Assembly (NCBI RefSeq): GCF_016056295.1
Contig: NZ_JAECZB010000006.1
Coordinates: forward strand, 1 to 64,000
Origin: Atlanticothrix silvestris CENA357
Lineage (GTDB): Bacteria; Cyanobacteriota; Cyanobacteriia; Cyanobacteriales; Nostocaceae
Reading direction: 5' to 3'
DNA: 64,000 nucleotides
Shown here: piece after piece, positions 37,129 to 47,392 of the stretch
How positions within the stretch are numbered: the first letter of the stretch is position 1
Layout: each line of letters starts with the position of its first letter
The notes under the pieces: generated by a model
What the model was told of the DNA's origin: nothing
The model's database searches: none
What the model saw: only the letters and a program-made list of their open reading frames with translations
Program-made: the position numbers and the translations under genes

Positions 37129-38034
37129 CTAAAATCCTAATTTTTCCAGTACTGGTTTTGTAGAAACAATGTGGCGTTCTAACCCCAGTTCTTTGGGACT
37201 AACTCCTAACGCCAAAGCAATTAACTGAGGTAAATGCAGTATTGGTAAACCTAGCCTCTGCTCAATTACCTTTTCCACCTCTGGTTGACGCGAATCTAAA
37301 TTCAGATGGCACAGAGGACAAGGAGTAACTATACAGTCAGCACCAGCCGCTAAAGCTTCTTGAATGTGCATCCCAGCCATTTTGAAAGATTGGGTAGTAG
37401 CGTAACTAGAAAGAGGCCAACCACAGCATTGGGTACGGCCACGGTAATAAATCGGCGTTGCACCCACCGCACGAAACATATTTTCCATTGCTTCTGGGTG
37501 GAAGGGGTCATCGTCAGGCGTAGATTTTTGAGCCCGGAGGAGATAGCAGCCATAGAAAGCTGCACATTTTAATCCAGCCAACTTACGAGTGACACGTTGG
37601 GAAATTTCTTCTAAACCGTAATCTTTAACTAAAGCATAAAGGAGATGTTTAACTTCAGTACTACCGCGATAAGGTAAACAGCTTTCTTTATGCAGCAAGC
37701 CATTTACCTGCTCAATGTAGGCAGGGTTAGTCTTTTGACATTCTTTTAGACGTTCATCAACATGACCAATCACACCCTGACAGGTGCTGCAATGAGTCAG
37801 TAGAGGTAGATTTAATTCTTCTGCTAAAGCGATATTTCTAGCATTAACAGTATCTTCCAGTAATTGGGAATCTTCTTTAAACGTCCCAGAACCGCAGCAA
37901 GCAGCTTTTTTGAGTTCAATTAATTGAATACCCAATGCTTTAGTTAGGGCTTGAGTTGACTGGTGAAGTTCCCTGCAAGCTCCTTGAGCAACACAACCAG
38001 GGAAGTAAGCGTATTTTAGTGTGTGAGATAGCAT
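37129..38034 (-). CDS. HdrB-like CCG-domain iron-sulfur protein
   Basis: 301 residues with two cysteine-rich CCG domains. The first shows YFPGCVAQGACRE, then AACCGSGTF and HCSTCQGVI. The second shows AAFYGCYLLR, then QCCGWPL and TPCPLCHLNL. This matches HdrB/SdhE-type subunits that carry noncubane [4Fe-4S] clusters in heterodisulfide reductases and related redox enzymes. In cyanobacteria, which lack coenzyme M, the role is not clear; a link to succinate:quinone or lactate oxidation has been considered. It is a single gene, with no HdrA or SdhB partner next to it. Confidence 0.88.
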   Translation of the reverse strand: MLSHTLKYAYFPGCVAQGACRELHQSTQALTKALGIQLIELKKAACCGSGTFKEDSQLLEDTVNARNIALAEELNLPLLTHCSTCQGVIGHVDERLKECQKTNPAYIEQVNGLLHKESCLPYRGSTEVKHLLYALVKDYGLEEISQRVTRKLAGLKCAAFYGCYLLRAQKSTPDDDPFHPEAMENMFRAVGATPIYYRGRTQCCGWPLSSYATTQSFKMAGMHIQEALAAGADCIVTPCPLCHLNLDSRQPEVEKVIEQRLGLPILHLPQLIALALGVSPKELGLERHIVSTKPVLEKLGF

Positions 38035-38496
38035 ATAAGTATGTTTGGATTAGGGCAGCCGCCCCCGACAACAATATAACAATTCTTCAGGTGACTGTTT
38101 TATCATTCTTAACAAGTGACACTCATAAGGGAATGTATCTTTATTTGGACATTCACCCCCAAATTTAGTAACAATTGGTAGACAGAAGCATTTATGCACT
38201 GTGCTGTGCGATCGCATAGCTGATTCTAATGACCAAACTTGCCCTTCTAGAGCAAGTATTGGACATTTTTTTGATAAAAATGCTTTGGCAACATACTAAC
38301 TATCGAATAGCGCCTCCTAGTACCCAACTGCTCTTTGAGGAGTTGTCCCGTTTTGAAAAGAAAAGGGAAAAAGGTTTTCCTCTAGAAAAACCCTTGCTAG
38401 TATACGGGCGATCGCGCTTTCCGATAAGATGTATATGCTCAAAAGCACGTCGCCCGTAAACAGCAGATAGTAGCAACTGGTCAAGGACTTTTATCT
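38035..38496. other. Intergenic region before acpP
   Basis: About 460 bases. An open frame at 38229-38459 has no Shine-Dalgarno sequence and no family features, and I consider it fortuitous. The region should contain the acpP promoter. TAAGATGTATATGCTC around 38424-38440 is AT-rich but no canonical -35 could be matched with confidence. Confidence 0.4.
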
Positions 38497-38748
38497 ATGA
38501 GCCAAACAGAAATTTTTGACAAGGTTAAAAAGATCGTCGCCGATCAACTCAGTGTTGAGGCTGAAACCATTACGCCTCAATCCAATTTTGCCAACGATCT
38601 AGGGGCAGATTCCTTAGATACCGTTGAATTAGTCATGGCTTTGGAAGAAGAATTTGATATCGAAATTCCTGATGAAGCCGCCGAAAAGATTACAACGGTT
38701 CAAGAAGCGGTGGATTACATCAACAACAAAGTTGCTGCATCCGCCTAA
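38497..38748 (+). CDS. acpP: Acyl carrier protein
   Basis: 83-residue acidic carrier of growing acyl chains. The phosphopantetheine-attachment serine is in [13 protein letters not shown], at residue 38. The four-helix fold and length are typical. It is followed by fabF at a 250-base distance and then by tkt, the conserved order in cyanobacteria. Confidence 0.98.
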   Translation: MSQTEIFDKVKKIVADQLSVEAETITPQSNFANDLGADSLDTVELVMALEEEFDIEIPDEAAEKITTVQEAVDYINNKVAASA

Positions 38749-38998
38749 AAAATCGAGTTCTGAGTCCTGAGGAGCCAGCGAGCAGTTCAAAAGAGGTTTC
38801 CCTTTTGCAAGAAATTGCGGTGCTGCGGGTAGGTTAGCCTGACCCAAGCGACTGGTGAAAGTGTTGTCTGACTTGAGGAGGCAGTGCCCTAAGCGTAGCT
38901 ATGCCGCAGGCTTTACGGCGCTGCTTCCTCAGGACTTGGAACTCAGCACTGTATTTTCTTGTTTAGATAGCAGCTTTCTCGCCACCTTTAACTGAGTC

Positions 38999-40249
38999 AT
39001 GACAGATTATAAACGTAAACGCGTTGTTGTAACTGGTGTTGGCGCGATTACACCTATTGGTAACACACCAACAGAATATTGGGAAGGATTATTAAGTGGG
39101 CGTAATGGCATTGACAAGATCACCTCATTTGATGCATCTAGCCATGATTGCCACATTGCTGGTGAGGTGAAAAACTTCGATCCTCATGATTACATGGATC
39201 GCAAAGAAGCCAAGCGTATGGATCGATTTGCCCAATTTGGGGTATCGGCTGCCAAACAAGCCGTATTGGACTCGAAATTAGTCATTAATGAACTAAACGC
39301 CGAACAGATAGGGGTGATAATTGGTTCTGGGATTGGCGGCATTAAGGTCTTGGAAGACCAGCAAACAATCTACCTAAACCGTGGCCCCGATCGCTGTAGC
39401 CCATTCATGATTCCAATGATGATTGCCAATATGGCTGCTGGGTTAACGGCAATTCACACTGGTGCTAAAGGGCCAAATACCTGCGCTGTAACTGCCTGTG
39501 CAGCTGGTTCCAACGCCATCGGAGATGCTTTTCGCTTAATTCAAGGAGGCTATGCCCAAGCGATGATTTGCGGGGGGTGCGAAGCGGCAGTTACACCCTT
39601 GTCTGTGGCAGGATTTGCCGCAGCAAGAGCGCTTTCGACTCGCAATGATGACCCGGCTCATGCTTGCCGTCCCTTTGACCGCGATCGCGATGGCTTTGTC
39701 ATGGGTGAAGGTGCAGGAATTTTGATTTTGGAAGAAATGCAACATGCCATTAGTCGCGGCGCTCGCATTTATGCCGAGATGGTCGGTTATGGCATGACCT
39801 GTGATGCATACCATATCACCTCCCCAGTTCCCGGTGGAGAAGGAGCTGCCAGAGCCATACAACTGGCCCTGAAGGACGCAGGAATAACCCCAGAACAAGT
39901 CAGCTACATCAACGCTCACGGCACTAGTACCCCGGCTAATGATTCAACTGAAACCGCTGCGATGAAAAAAGCTTTGGGCGAACATGCCTACAAGGTAGCG
40001 ATTAGCTCAACTAAATCTATGACTGGTCATTTATTGGGTGGTTCTGGTGGTATCGAAGCAGTCGCAACTGTACTGGCGATCGCTAATGATCAAATTCCCC
40101 CAACTTTGAATCTCGAAAATCCCGATCCAGAATGTGATCTAGATTACGTTCCTAATCATAGTCGCGCTCAAATAATTGAAGTGGCACTATCCAATTCTTT
40201 TGGATTTGGTGGCCATAATGTGACTCTAGCCTTTAAAAAATACCCCTAA
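38999..40249 (+). CDS. fabF: Beta-ketoacyl-ACP synthase II
   Basis: Condensing enzyme of fatty acid elongation, 416 residues. The nucleophilic Cys is in TACAAGSNAIGDAF (near residue 167). The catalytic His residues are in NAHGTSTPANDSTE and STKSMTGHLLGGSGG. The glycine-rich end NSFGFGGHNVTLAF is typical. It is downstream of acpP. The intergenic 38749-38998 contains a short dispersed repeat unit (CTAAGCGTAGCTATGCCGCA, about 38891-38910). Confidence 0.97.
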   Translation: MTDYKRKRVVVTGVGAITPIGNTPTEYWEGLLSGRNGIDKITSFDASSHDCHIAGEVKNFDPHDYMDRKEAKRMDRFAQFGVSAAKQAVLDSKLVINELNAEQIGVIIGSGIGGIKVLEDQQTIYLNRGPDRCSPFMIPMMIANMAAGLTAIHTGAKGPNTCAVTACAAGSNAIGDAFRLIQGGYAQAMICGGCEAAVTPLSVAGFAAARALSTRNDDPAHACRPFDRDRDGFVMGEGAGILILEEMQHAISRGARIYAEMVGYGMTCDAYHITSPVPGGEGAARAIQLALKDAGITPEQVSYINAHGTSTPANDSTETAAMKKALGEHAYKVAISSTKSMTGHLLGGSGGIEAVATVLAIANDQIPPTLNLENPDPECDLDYVPNHSRAQIIEVALSNSFGFGGHNVTLAFKKYP

Positions 40250-40505
40250 AATTTCAAATTTTGCCACTGGTCAACTCCGCTAAAACTAAGGCGTGAAAAG
40301 TATCATAGATATCATTCCCTGATAAACTAGGCGTTCAATATGACCAAATTATCAGCTTGATTTATCACCAGAAACTCAGGAGATCCCGCTTGTAGATCAA
40401 CAATCCGGAATGGGATGATGAAGATACTGCGGGGGAATCTAAAAACAACCCCGGCAAGAGTGAAAGCTACGAAGAGTACTAACCCGTCGTTAAGAACAAG
40501 AGATT

Positions 40506-42518
40506 ATGGCTGTTGCAACCCAATCCCTCGAAGAACTTTGTATTAACTCGATTCGCTTTTTGGCTATTGATGCCGTAGAAAAGGCAAAATCGGGACACCC
40601 AGGACTGCCGATGGGCGCGGCTCCGATGGCTTTCGTACTTTGGGATCGCTTTATGCGATATAACCCCAAGAATCCTAAGTGGTTCAACCGCGATCGCTTT
40701 GTCTTGTCTGCTGGTCACGGCTCGATGTTGCTGTATGCCCTGCTTTATTTGACAGGCTTCGACAGCGTGAGTATTGAAGATATCAAGCAATTCCGTCAGT
40801 GGGAATCCAAAACCCCTGGACACCCCGAAAACTTCATGACCCCCGGCGTGGAAGTCACCACAGGCCCCCTAGGTCAAGGAATTGCCAATGGAGTCGGTTT
40901 AGCGATCGCAGAAGCGCACCTTGCCGCCAAGTTTAACAAACCCGATGCCAAAATTGTTGACCACTACACCTACGTAATTTTAGGTGATGGTTGCAATATG
41001 GAAGGAATTTCCGGTGAAGCTTGTTCTTTTGCAGGGCATCTGGGACTAGGCAAATTAATTGCTTTGTACGACGACAACCACATCTCTATCGATGGTTCTA
41101 CAGATGTAGCATTCACCGAAGATGTTTCTAAGCGTTTTGAAGCTTATGGTTGGCACGTTCTGCACGTTGAAAATGGTAATACCGATTTAGCAGCGATTGA
41201 AAAAGCAATCAACGAAGCTAAAGCTGTCACCGATAAGCCATCCATGATTAAGGTGACAACCACTATTGGTTACGGTTCGCCCAACAAACAAAATACTGCT
41301 GGTGTTCACGGTGCTGCTTTGGGTGCTGACGAAATAGCTTTAACTCGGAACAACTTGAAGTGGGAACACGAACCTTTTGTAGTACCCCAAGACGCTCTTG
41401 ACCATACACGCAAAGCAGTTGAGCGCGGCGCTAACTACGAAGCTGAATGGAACAAAACCTTAGATGCTTACAAAGGCAAATATCCCCAAGAAGCAGCTGA
41501 ATTTGAGCGTTACATTAGCGGCAAACTCCCCGACGGTTGGGATAAAGTACTACCAACCTACACCCCAGAAGACAAAGGATTACCTACCCGCAAACACTCG
41601 GAAACCTGTCTCAACAAAATAGCGGCGGTTTTACCTGAATTGATCGGTGGTTCGGCTGACTTGACTCATTCCAACCTAACCGAAGTTAAAGGCAAAGGCG
41701 ATTTCCAAAAAGGGCAATACCAAAACCCCAACATCCACTTTGGTGTACGGGAACATGGTATGGGCGCAATCTGCAACGGCATAGCACTGCATAATTCGGG
41801 ATTAATTCCTTACGGCGCTACCTTTTTGATTTTTACAGACTACATGCGTGCTGCCATCCGCTTATCGGCTCTATCCCAAGCCGGCGTGATTTGGGTGATG
41901 ACTCACGACTCAATTGGACAAGGTGAAGATGGCCCCACACACCAACCAATTGAAACTCTAGCTTCCTTGAGAGCTATTCCTAATCTCACAGTGATTCGCC
42001 CCGCAGACGGGAACGAATGTTCTGGTGCTTATAAAGTGGCAATTGAGAAGGCCAAGCAAAACGATCCAACTCTGTTGGCGTTTACCCGTCAAAATGTTCC
42101 AAATTTGGCAGGTACGTCAATTGAAGGTGTAGCGAAAGGTGGATACACAGTATTGGATAGCCAAGGTACACCAGATATCATCCTGATTGGTACTGGTTCA
42201 GAATTGAGCCTTTGTGTTACCGCAGCGGAAAAACTTACCAGCGAAGGTAAAAAAGTCCGCGTTGTCTCTATGCCCTCAACTGATTTATTTGATGCTCAGG
42301 ATGCGGCTTATAAAGAGTCTGTTCTGCCTAAAGCTGTCACCAAGCGGTTGTCTGTAGAAGCTGCTGCTAGTTTCGGCTGGCACAAGTATGTAGGTACCGA
42401 AGGCGATACTGTCAGCATTGATCGTTTTGGTGCTTCGGCTCCAGGCGGTGTCTGTATGGAGAAGTTTGGCTTCAGTGTTGATAATGTGTTAGCTAAGGCT
42501 AAACAATTGTTGGGTTAA
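40506..42518 (+). CDS. tkt: Transketolase
   Basis: Thiamine-diphosphate enzyme of the Calvin cycle and pentose phosphate pathway, 670 residues. The ThDP/metal site motif [32 protein letters not shown] (residues about 157-188, read in parts) is intact. [16 protein letters not shown] and [13 protein letters not shown] mark the N-terminal domain. The transketolase signature in the pyrimidine domain includes [17 protein letters not shown]. Length is normal. A strong terminator follows. It is usually single-copy and essential in cyanobacteria. Confidence 0.98.
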   Translation: MAVATQSLEELCINSIRFLAIDAVEKAKSGHPGLPMGAAPMAFVLWDRFMRYNPKNPKWFNRDRFVLSAGHGSMLLYALLYLTGFDSVSIEDIKQFRQWESKTPGHPENFMTPGVEVTTGPLGQGIANGVGLAIAEAHLAAKFNKPDAKIVDHYTYVILGDGCNMEGISGEACSFAGHLGLGKLIALYDDNHISIDGSTDVAFTEDVSKRFEAYGWHVLHVENGNTDLAAIEKAINEAKAVTDKPSMIKVTTTIGYGSPNKQNTAGVHGAALGADEIALTRNNLKWEHEPFVVPQDALDHTRKAVERGANYEAEWNKTLDAYKGKYPQEAAEFERYISGKLPDGWDKVLPTYTPEDKGLPTRKHSETCLNKIAAVLPELIGGSADLTHSNLTEVKGKGDFQKGQYQNPNIHFGVREHGMGAICNGIALHNSGLIPYGATFLIFTDYMRAAIRLSALSQAGVIWVMTHDSIGQGEDGPTHQPIETLASLRAIPNLTVIRPADGNECSGAYKVAIEKAKQNDPTLLAFTRQNVPNLAGTSIEGVAKGGYTVLDSQGTPDIILIGTGSELSLCVTAAEKLTSEGKKVRVVSMPSTDLFDAQDAAYKESVLPKAVTKRLSVEAAASFGWHKYVGTEGDTVSIDRFGASAPGGVCMEKFGFSVDNVLAKAKQLLG

Positions 42519-42548
42519 TAGCAACTGAATGTTCTCTAATATTTTGAA

Positions 42549-42574
42549 GTGGGCTGAAAAGCCCGCTTTTTTTT
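42549..42574 (+). terminator. Rho-independent terminator of tkt
   Basis: A 7-bp stem GTGGGCT/AGCCCGC with a GAAA tetraloop is followed by eight T, 30 bases after the tkt stop. Confidence 0.92.
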
Positions 42575-42575
42575 G

Positions 42576-42797
42576 GGCGTTGCTGAATGGAAATATGGAT
42601 TTGTCTCACGCAGAGGCGCAGAGTCGCAGAGAGTAAAATTTGAAATGTGGAATTTTTAAATTTTATGTTCTAAGCTGTTATGCATTTAATTTGTACAACA
42701 TTTACCTGATGACTGTTAACCGTCAACAGTCAACAGTTAATGACCATCAAGAGTGTTTATATACTTTAGACGCGCATCAGCTTAATTCAGCAACGCC
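42576..42797. mobile_element. MITE-like element, 13-bp inverted ends
   Basis: GGCGTTGCTGAAT (42576-42588) and ATTCAGCAACGCC (42785-42797) are perfect inverted repeats. They enclose about 200 bases that include TCACGCAGAGGCGCAGAG (42606-42623) and a GTCAACAGTCAACAGTTAA run. The element at 58547-58702 has related ends (GGCGTTGC) and the same TCACGCAGAGGCGCAGAG core. It has no coding capacity and would need a transposase in trans. It lies between the tkt terminator and the amidase gene end. Confidence 0.72.
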
Positions 42798-42804
42798 TGA
42801 ATCG

Positions 42805-44202
42805 TTATATTGCCAAGGCTGGACGATGATCAATCCAAGGGTTAGCTGCTTCTAATTGTGCTGCTAGGCTAATCAAGGTGGCTTCAGCCGCAGGCTTACC
42901 AATGAGCTGCACACTTATGGGTAATCCATTACTATCAAAACCTACAGGAATTGCGATCGCAGGTTGTCCGGTGGCATTAGCTGCTGGACAAGGAGCCACC
43001 CAACGCACAATATTTTGGAATGTCTCTTCTGGACTGAGATTAGCCCATTCGCCAATGCGGATGGGTGAATGTAAATAAACTGGTAATACCAATACGTCTA
43101 CGGTATCGAAAAATGCCACAATTTGCCGTGCGGCTATCTGCATTTGGGAAACCGCTTGCAGGTATTCAGGAACAGAACCGGTGCGTGCAAATAGCCAGCG
43201 ATTCACAGGTTGTAACACCTCAATAGGTAGTCCTGATGCTGCTATGCCAGCTTGCCACACGGCTTGAAACGGTTCAACTAAGCTGCTGAAATCAGGACAT
43301 TTCTCTTCAACTTTATGACCAAGCTGTCCTAATAACTGCACTGTTGCCAGGACACCTTGCTGACAGTTAGCATCAGCTTCGCCCAGGGGAGGAATATTAG
43401 TAGAAAAGGCAACTCGCAAAGCACCAAGTTTTTCTTGAGTGGCGGCGAGAAATGATGTTTCGGGGTCTGCTAACCAGTAAGGATCGCCTGTGACATAGCC
43501 AGAGATAGCATCTAAGAGGGCAGCTGCATCAGCTACAGTCCGGGCAATTGGCCCATTGGTGGCAATTCCTGCATGGCGATCGCCTAATGGTGCTTTACTC
43601 ACCCTTCCCCGTGATGGTTTGATGCCTACCAAACCACAACAAGCCGCAGGGCCGCGAACCGAACCACCACCATCAGAACCTTGAGCGATCGCACATAATC
43701 CCGCTGCTACTGATGCTGCTGCACCGCCACTAGAACCGCCTGGGGTATATTCTAAATTCCACGGATTTCTGGCTGGAGGAAATCCTGTCGGTTCGCTGTA
43801 AGGAAATGAACCTATTTCTGAAGTTGCTGTTTTACCCAGAATAATAAACCCAGCTTGCTTAATCCGGGTAACAACTCCATCATCATATTGAGGAATATTA
43901 TTTAGTAAAGCTGGATTTCCGTATGTACAAGGTACACCAGCTACAGCGTTAAGGTCTTTAATAGAAATCGGTACCCCAAAAAACGGCGGTAGTTCTGAGG
44001 TTGTTGTCAGCATTTGGGTTTTGGCTGTAGCATCTGCGATCGCTAATTCTGCCGTCACCGTAAAATAACTTCCCAATTGAGGATTTAACTGCTGAATCCG
44101 TTTTAAATATATTTCCACTAACTCTAGTGGTGATACTTCCCGGCAACCTATTAAGCGTGCCAACTCTAGTGCTGGGGTAAAAGCTAAATCAATTTCATTC
44201 AT
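42805..44202 (-). CDS. Amidase (amidase signature family)
   Basis: 465 residues. The Ser-cisSer-Lys triad is visible: Lys in VPISIKDL (about residue 80), the cis-Ser in GGSSGGAAASVA (about 156-167) and the nucleophile Ser in GSDGGGSVRGPA (about 178). There is no GatC-type neighbour, and the C-terminal part is not of GatA type, so it is likely a broad amidase rather than the tRNA amidotransferase subunit. The substrate is unknown. It is monocistronic and convergent with tkt. Confidence 0.9.
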   Translation of the reverse strand: MNEIDLAFTPALELARLIGCREVSPLELVEIYLKRIQQLNPQLGSYFTVTAELAIADATAKTQMLTTTSELPPFFGVPISIKDLNAVAGVPCTYGNPALLNNIPQYDDGVVTRIKQAGFIILGKTATSEIGSFPYSEPTGFPPARNPWNLEYTPGGSSGGAAASVAAGLCAIAQGSDGGGSVRGPAACCGLVGIKPSRGRVSKAPLGDRHAGIATNGPIARTVADAAALLDAISGYVTGDPYWLADPETSFLAATQEKLGALRVAFSTNIPPLGEADANCQQGVLATVQLLGQLGHKVEEKCPDFSSLVEPFQAVWQAGIAASGLPIEVLQPVNRWLFARTGSVPEYLQAVSQMQIAARQIVAFFDTVDVLVLPVYLHSPIRIGEWANLSPEETFQNIVRWVAPCPAANATGQPAIAIPVGFDSNGLPISVQLIGKPAAEATLISLAAQLEAANPWIDHRPALAI

Positions 44203-44418
44203 AAAATTAGTTATTGGACTGTTTTGTCTTCTTCTACAAGTTTCAAACTGGACTTGTTACTTTAGCAAAATTTCCGGGAACTATAAATCTATCGCTCTTA
44301 AGATTTCTCAATTAGCCAGGATGCTTAGCTTCAACCAGGTTGGTTAAACTCCTAAGTACACTGCAAAGACATTTGAATTGTTTCACATAACCTTTTTACA
44401 AATCCCCAAGGGATATTT

Positions 44419-45939
44419 ATGGCTGACCTAGAAAAACTTGTTAATGAATTACCAAAACTTATTTATAGCCTGAATTTAACTATTGGTAATTCGCACGAAA
44501 TTATGCAACAAATTGCCCTAATAAATCATGTTCAAGAACAACTACACAATATTCAAAAGCTAATTGTTCAAGAATTAAGGTTTGCTAAAATTAAAAATGC
44601 TGCAATCAGTACATTACCTCGAATCAGTAAAGCAGACAGCTTGTTGATTCCTAGTATTGATTTAGAACATATTACTGTTAATAATAGAGCCACCTTTATT
44701 ATAAGGAATTTTGGTAACTTAGAAACAAAAATATCATTAACTGATTTACAAATAAAAATTGATAGCTGGACTGAATGGGGTAATTTGCTTCAGGCTTTAG
44801 CCGCAGATATTTTAAGTGATCCTCAATTAGTAAATCAACTTAATTCTAATATTAATGACCCCAGTATTCCAGCTAAATTTACAGAATTAAATAAGATATT
44901 AGACCATAATTTAGTATCTAAAAATCCTATTAATTTAAAACAGCAATCTCTACATATAATTAATATTTCACAAGATATTTTAGAAGTAAAACAAAGATTA
45001 AATTATGTTATTACTACTATTAAAAATAGTCATAGCCTATTGACTATCTTGCTAGGTATATCCTCATTTTTTGGGAAATCTGGATTTACTTTAGAATGGT
45101 TGGATGATGAACACGAGTTAATTATATCTAGTGATGGTAAATTTCAAGAATTAACAGAGATTATTAGTGACTGTGAATTATTTCAACAAGAAATTGATAG
45201 TTTGCTCTTACGAAGTAAAAATTTAAAATTACAAGCAGAACAAGCCTTAATTAATATTGAACAAGAAAATCAGTCAAAGCAAGATGCTCAAAATACAGCA
45301 AAATTAGCGCCTCAATTTGTAGAAAAAAAACCACAAAATTTTTTTATTGTAGGACGTTCAATTTCACTTGTAGCCTCAAGTTTAGTAGTTTTAGGTTTTG
45401 GCGGCTGGATTAGTAAGGATAAAATTCCCCATTTTCAACAACAAAGCGCGATTGCCAGTCAGGAAGCCAGTGCAGTTACTAATTTTACATCTGCTTTAAA
45501 ACTCGGTACAGAAGCTTCTGCTTTAGTGCAAAGTCCACCCCATCCTCTAATAGTGTGGCAACAAGCAAAAACCAAATGGCAGCAAGCAATTAATTTATTA
45601 ACAAGTGTTCCTGAAGAAACATCAGTTGCTGTCAAAGCAAAACAGAAATTAATTCGCTATCGAATTAACTACAATGCTATTAGCCAAAAAGTTTTAGTTG
45701 AAAAAAAAGCATTAGCAGACTTGGAATCAGCTCATAAGTTAGCAATAGAAGCTGCTTTTTTTGTCCAAACTTCGCCTAATTCAGTATTAGTTTGGCAGCA
45801 AGCTAAAGAAAAATGGCAGCAAGCAATTAATTTATTAGAAGCTATTCCAGCAAGTACTGCTGTTTCTCCACAGGCTAAGGAGATGCTTGCTAGCTATAAA
45901 ACTAATTATGCAGCCATTAGTGCCATAGTTAAAAACTAA
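44419..45939 (+). CDS. Cyanobacterial membrane protein with repeated helical C-terminal units
   Basis: 506 residues, not recognised. The N-terminal ~310 residues are helical and without Trp-rich or enzymatic motifs. One membrane segment lies at about 318-336 ([17 protein letters not shown]). After it come two copies of a ~75-residue helical unit: [20 protein letters not shown] and [21 protein letters not shown], each followed by QQAINLL and, near the end, a Y..NY.AIS element. It looks like a tetratricopeptide-type hairpin. AAGGGA precedes the ATG. Its 3' end overlaps the convergent map gene by 4 bases. Confidence 0.75.
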   Translation: MADLEKLVNELPKLIYSLNLTIGNSHEIMQQIALINHVQEQLHNIQKLIVQELRFAKIKNAAISTLPRISKADSLLIPSIDLEHITVNNRATFIIRNFGNLETKISLTDLQIKIDSWTEWGNLLQALAADILSDPQLVNQLNSNINDPSIPAKFTELNKILDHNLVSKNPINLKQQSLHIINISQDILEVKQRLNYVITTIKNSHSLLTILLGISSFFGKSGFTLEWLDDEHELIISSDGKFQELTEIISDCELFQQEIDSLLLRSKNLKLQAEQALINIEQENQSKQDAQNTAKLAPQFVEKKPQNFFIVGRSISLVASSLVVLGFGGWISKDKIPHFQQQSAIASQEASAVTNFTSALKLGTEASALVQSPPHPLIVWQQAKTKWQQAINLLTSVPEETSVAVKAKQKLIRYRINYNAISQKVLVEKKALADLESAHKLAIEAAFFVQTSPNSVLVWQQAKEKWQQAINLLEAIPASTAVSPQAKEMLASYKTNYAAISAIVKN

Positions 45940-46763
45940 ACTTTCGTGCGATCAGTTAAAATTTCATAACCAGTTTCTGTGACTAAAACTGTATGCTCAA
46001 ACTGGGCTGACAAAGCATTATCTACAGTTACCGCTGTCCATCGGTCAGATAATGTCCGCGTGTGCTTAGAACCTGCATTTAAAATTGGTTCAATGGCTAA
46101 TGTCATCCCCGCACGGAGTTTCACATTCGGCATGTACTGAGTCCGAAAATTAAAGACTGAAGGTTCTTCGTGCAAGTTACGACCTACACCGTGTCCGGTA
46201 AACTCTTCTACCACACTAAAACCATTAGCTTTTACATGGTCTTCTATTGCCCCAGCCAAGTCAAGTAAGTATGCACCCGCCTTGACTTGTTCAATACCTT
46301 TATAAAGAGATTCTTCAGCTACGCGAATTAATTTAGCAGCTTCAGGAGTCACTTCACCCACGGCAATTGTAATGCAAGAATCACCATGAAACCCTTGATA
46401 ATAAGCACCAGTATCTACTTTTAATACATCTCCAGTCCGAATTACTTTCTTCTTACTTGGGATACCATGCACAACTTCATTGTTAATACTGGAGCAGATA
46501 GAACCAGAAAAACCATGATATCCCTTAAAGCTTGGTGTTGCATCCATTTCTCGGATACGTTTTTCTGCATAAGCATCCAAGTCAGCTGTAGTCATTCCTG
46601 GCTTGACATACTCAGAAATTTCTTTGAGTACAGTAGCCACAATTTTTGCTGATTGCCGCATAATTTCAATTTCGCGCGGCGATTTAATTTCAATACCTCG
46701 GCGTTGTTTTTTTGCAGGTGTAGGCTTAGCTGGTTGAGAAAGTAAGTTACTGAAAATGTTCAT
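45936..46763 (-). CDS. map: Methionine aminopeptidase, type I
   Basis: 275 residues. It removes the initiator Met from nascent proteins. Metal ligands are seen in order: Asp in VDTGAYYQG, Asp in HGDSC, His in [12 protein letters not shown], Glu in AIEPIL and Glu in QFEHTVL. A ~25-residue N-terminal extension ([20 protein letters not shown]) precedes the catalytic domain. Cyanobacteria usually have several map genes. The stop overlaps the convergent upstream gene end by 4 bases. Confidence 0.95.
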   Translation of the reverse strand: MNIFSNLLSQPAKPTPAKKQRRGIEIKSPREIEIMRQSAKIVATVLKEISEYVKPGMTTADLDAYAEKRIREMDATPSFKGYHGFSGSICSSINNEVVHGIPSKKKVIRTGDVLKVDTGAYYQGFHGDSCITIAVGEVTPEAAKLIRVAEESLYKGIEQVKAGAYLLDLAGAIEDHVKANGFSVVEEFTGHGVGRNLHEEPSVFNFRTQYMPNVKLRAGMTLAIEPILNAGSKHTRTLSDRWTAVTVDNALSAQFEHTVLVTETGYEILTDRTKV

Positions 46764-46939
46764 GGGAAGTTAATAAATTACCTGTATCTTGGCGCTACAG
46801 TGGTAGTGTTTTTTCTAGATTAGTTGAGAAATAATATCTATATTTACGTTAACTTATTTTTCGACCCATACTCTATTTGTGAAAATGGGCATGGGGTATC
46901 TGTGTCTATATTGGAAATATTCTTGTACTTATATAGTAG

Positions 46940-47389
46940 TTAATTGCTGACTACAATCTCTCCAGTCATACCTGCTTCTGTATGTCCCGGTATTGAACAG
47001 CGTAAGCTATAGTTTCCTGACTTTAGCGGTACAAATACCCATTCAGCCTCGCCATCTGGCTTCAGTTCTAGTTCGTGGATGGCTCCTTTAATTTCTACTT
47101 TGCCCGCTTCGACTTTTTGTGTCCAGATGTCATCGGCAAAATCCTTAGCAGTAAAATAGTGCTTCAATTGACTGGGATTGGTCAGATGAAGTTGGTAACG
47201 TTTGCCAGCTTTTAATTCTAGGTGATTTGGTTCAAACTTAAGTTCATTGGCAGTATTGCCTAAACTAACTGTGATTTTTGTCGCTGGTTGTTTGAGTAAA
47301 TCACCAGATAAATTTGCTGCCATTGCAGGAGTGGCACCGATCAAACCTAGACACAGCAATAATAATAACTGAAGGATAAATGCTTTCAT
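46940..47389 (-). CDS. Exported cupredoxin-like protein
   Basis: 149 residues with a signal peptide ending ATPAMA. The fold is cupredoxin-like: a His in LKHYFTAKDF and the C-terminal loop CSIPGHTEAGM give Cys, His and Met as in a type I copper site. It therefore may bind copper in the periplasm or thylakoid lumen. Plastocyanin itself is shorter and differs in the N-terminal strands. The gene starts 3 bases after the stop of the M16 peptidase, so the two are in one operon. Confidence 0.85.
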   Translation of the reverse strand: MKAFILQLLLLLCLGLIGATPAMAANLSGDLLKQPATKITVSLGNTANELKFEPNHLELKAGKRYQLHLTNPSQLKHYFTAKDFADDIWTQKVEAGKVEIKGAIHELELKPDGEAEWVFVPLKSGNYSLRCSIPGHTEAGMTGEIVVSN

Positions 47390-47392
47390 CTT

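Noticed and set aside
38229-38459. Open frame of 76 codons before acpP
   Set aside because: No Shine-Dalgarno sequence, no recognisable pattern, and it lies in the promoter region of acpP.
44335-44347. AACCAGGTTGGTT palindrome near the 44419 gene
   Set aside because: The arms resemble the operator but the spacing differs and there is no link to the molybdenum genes.
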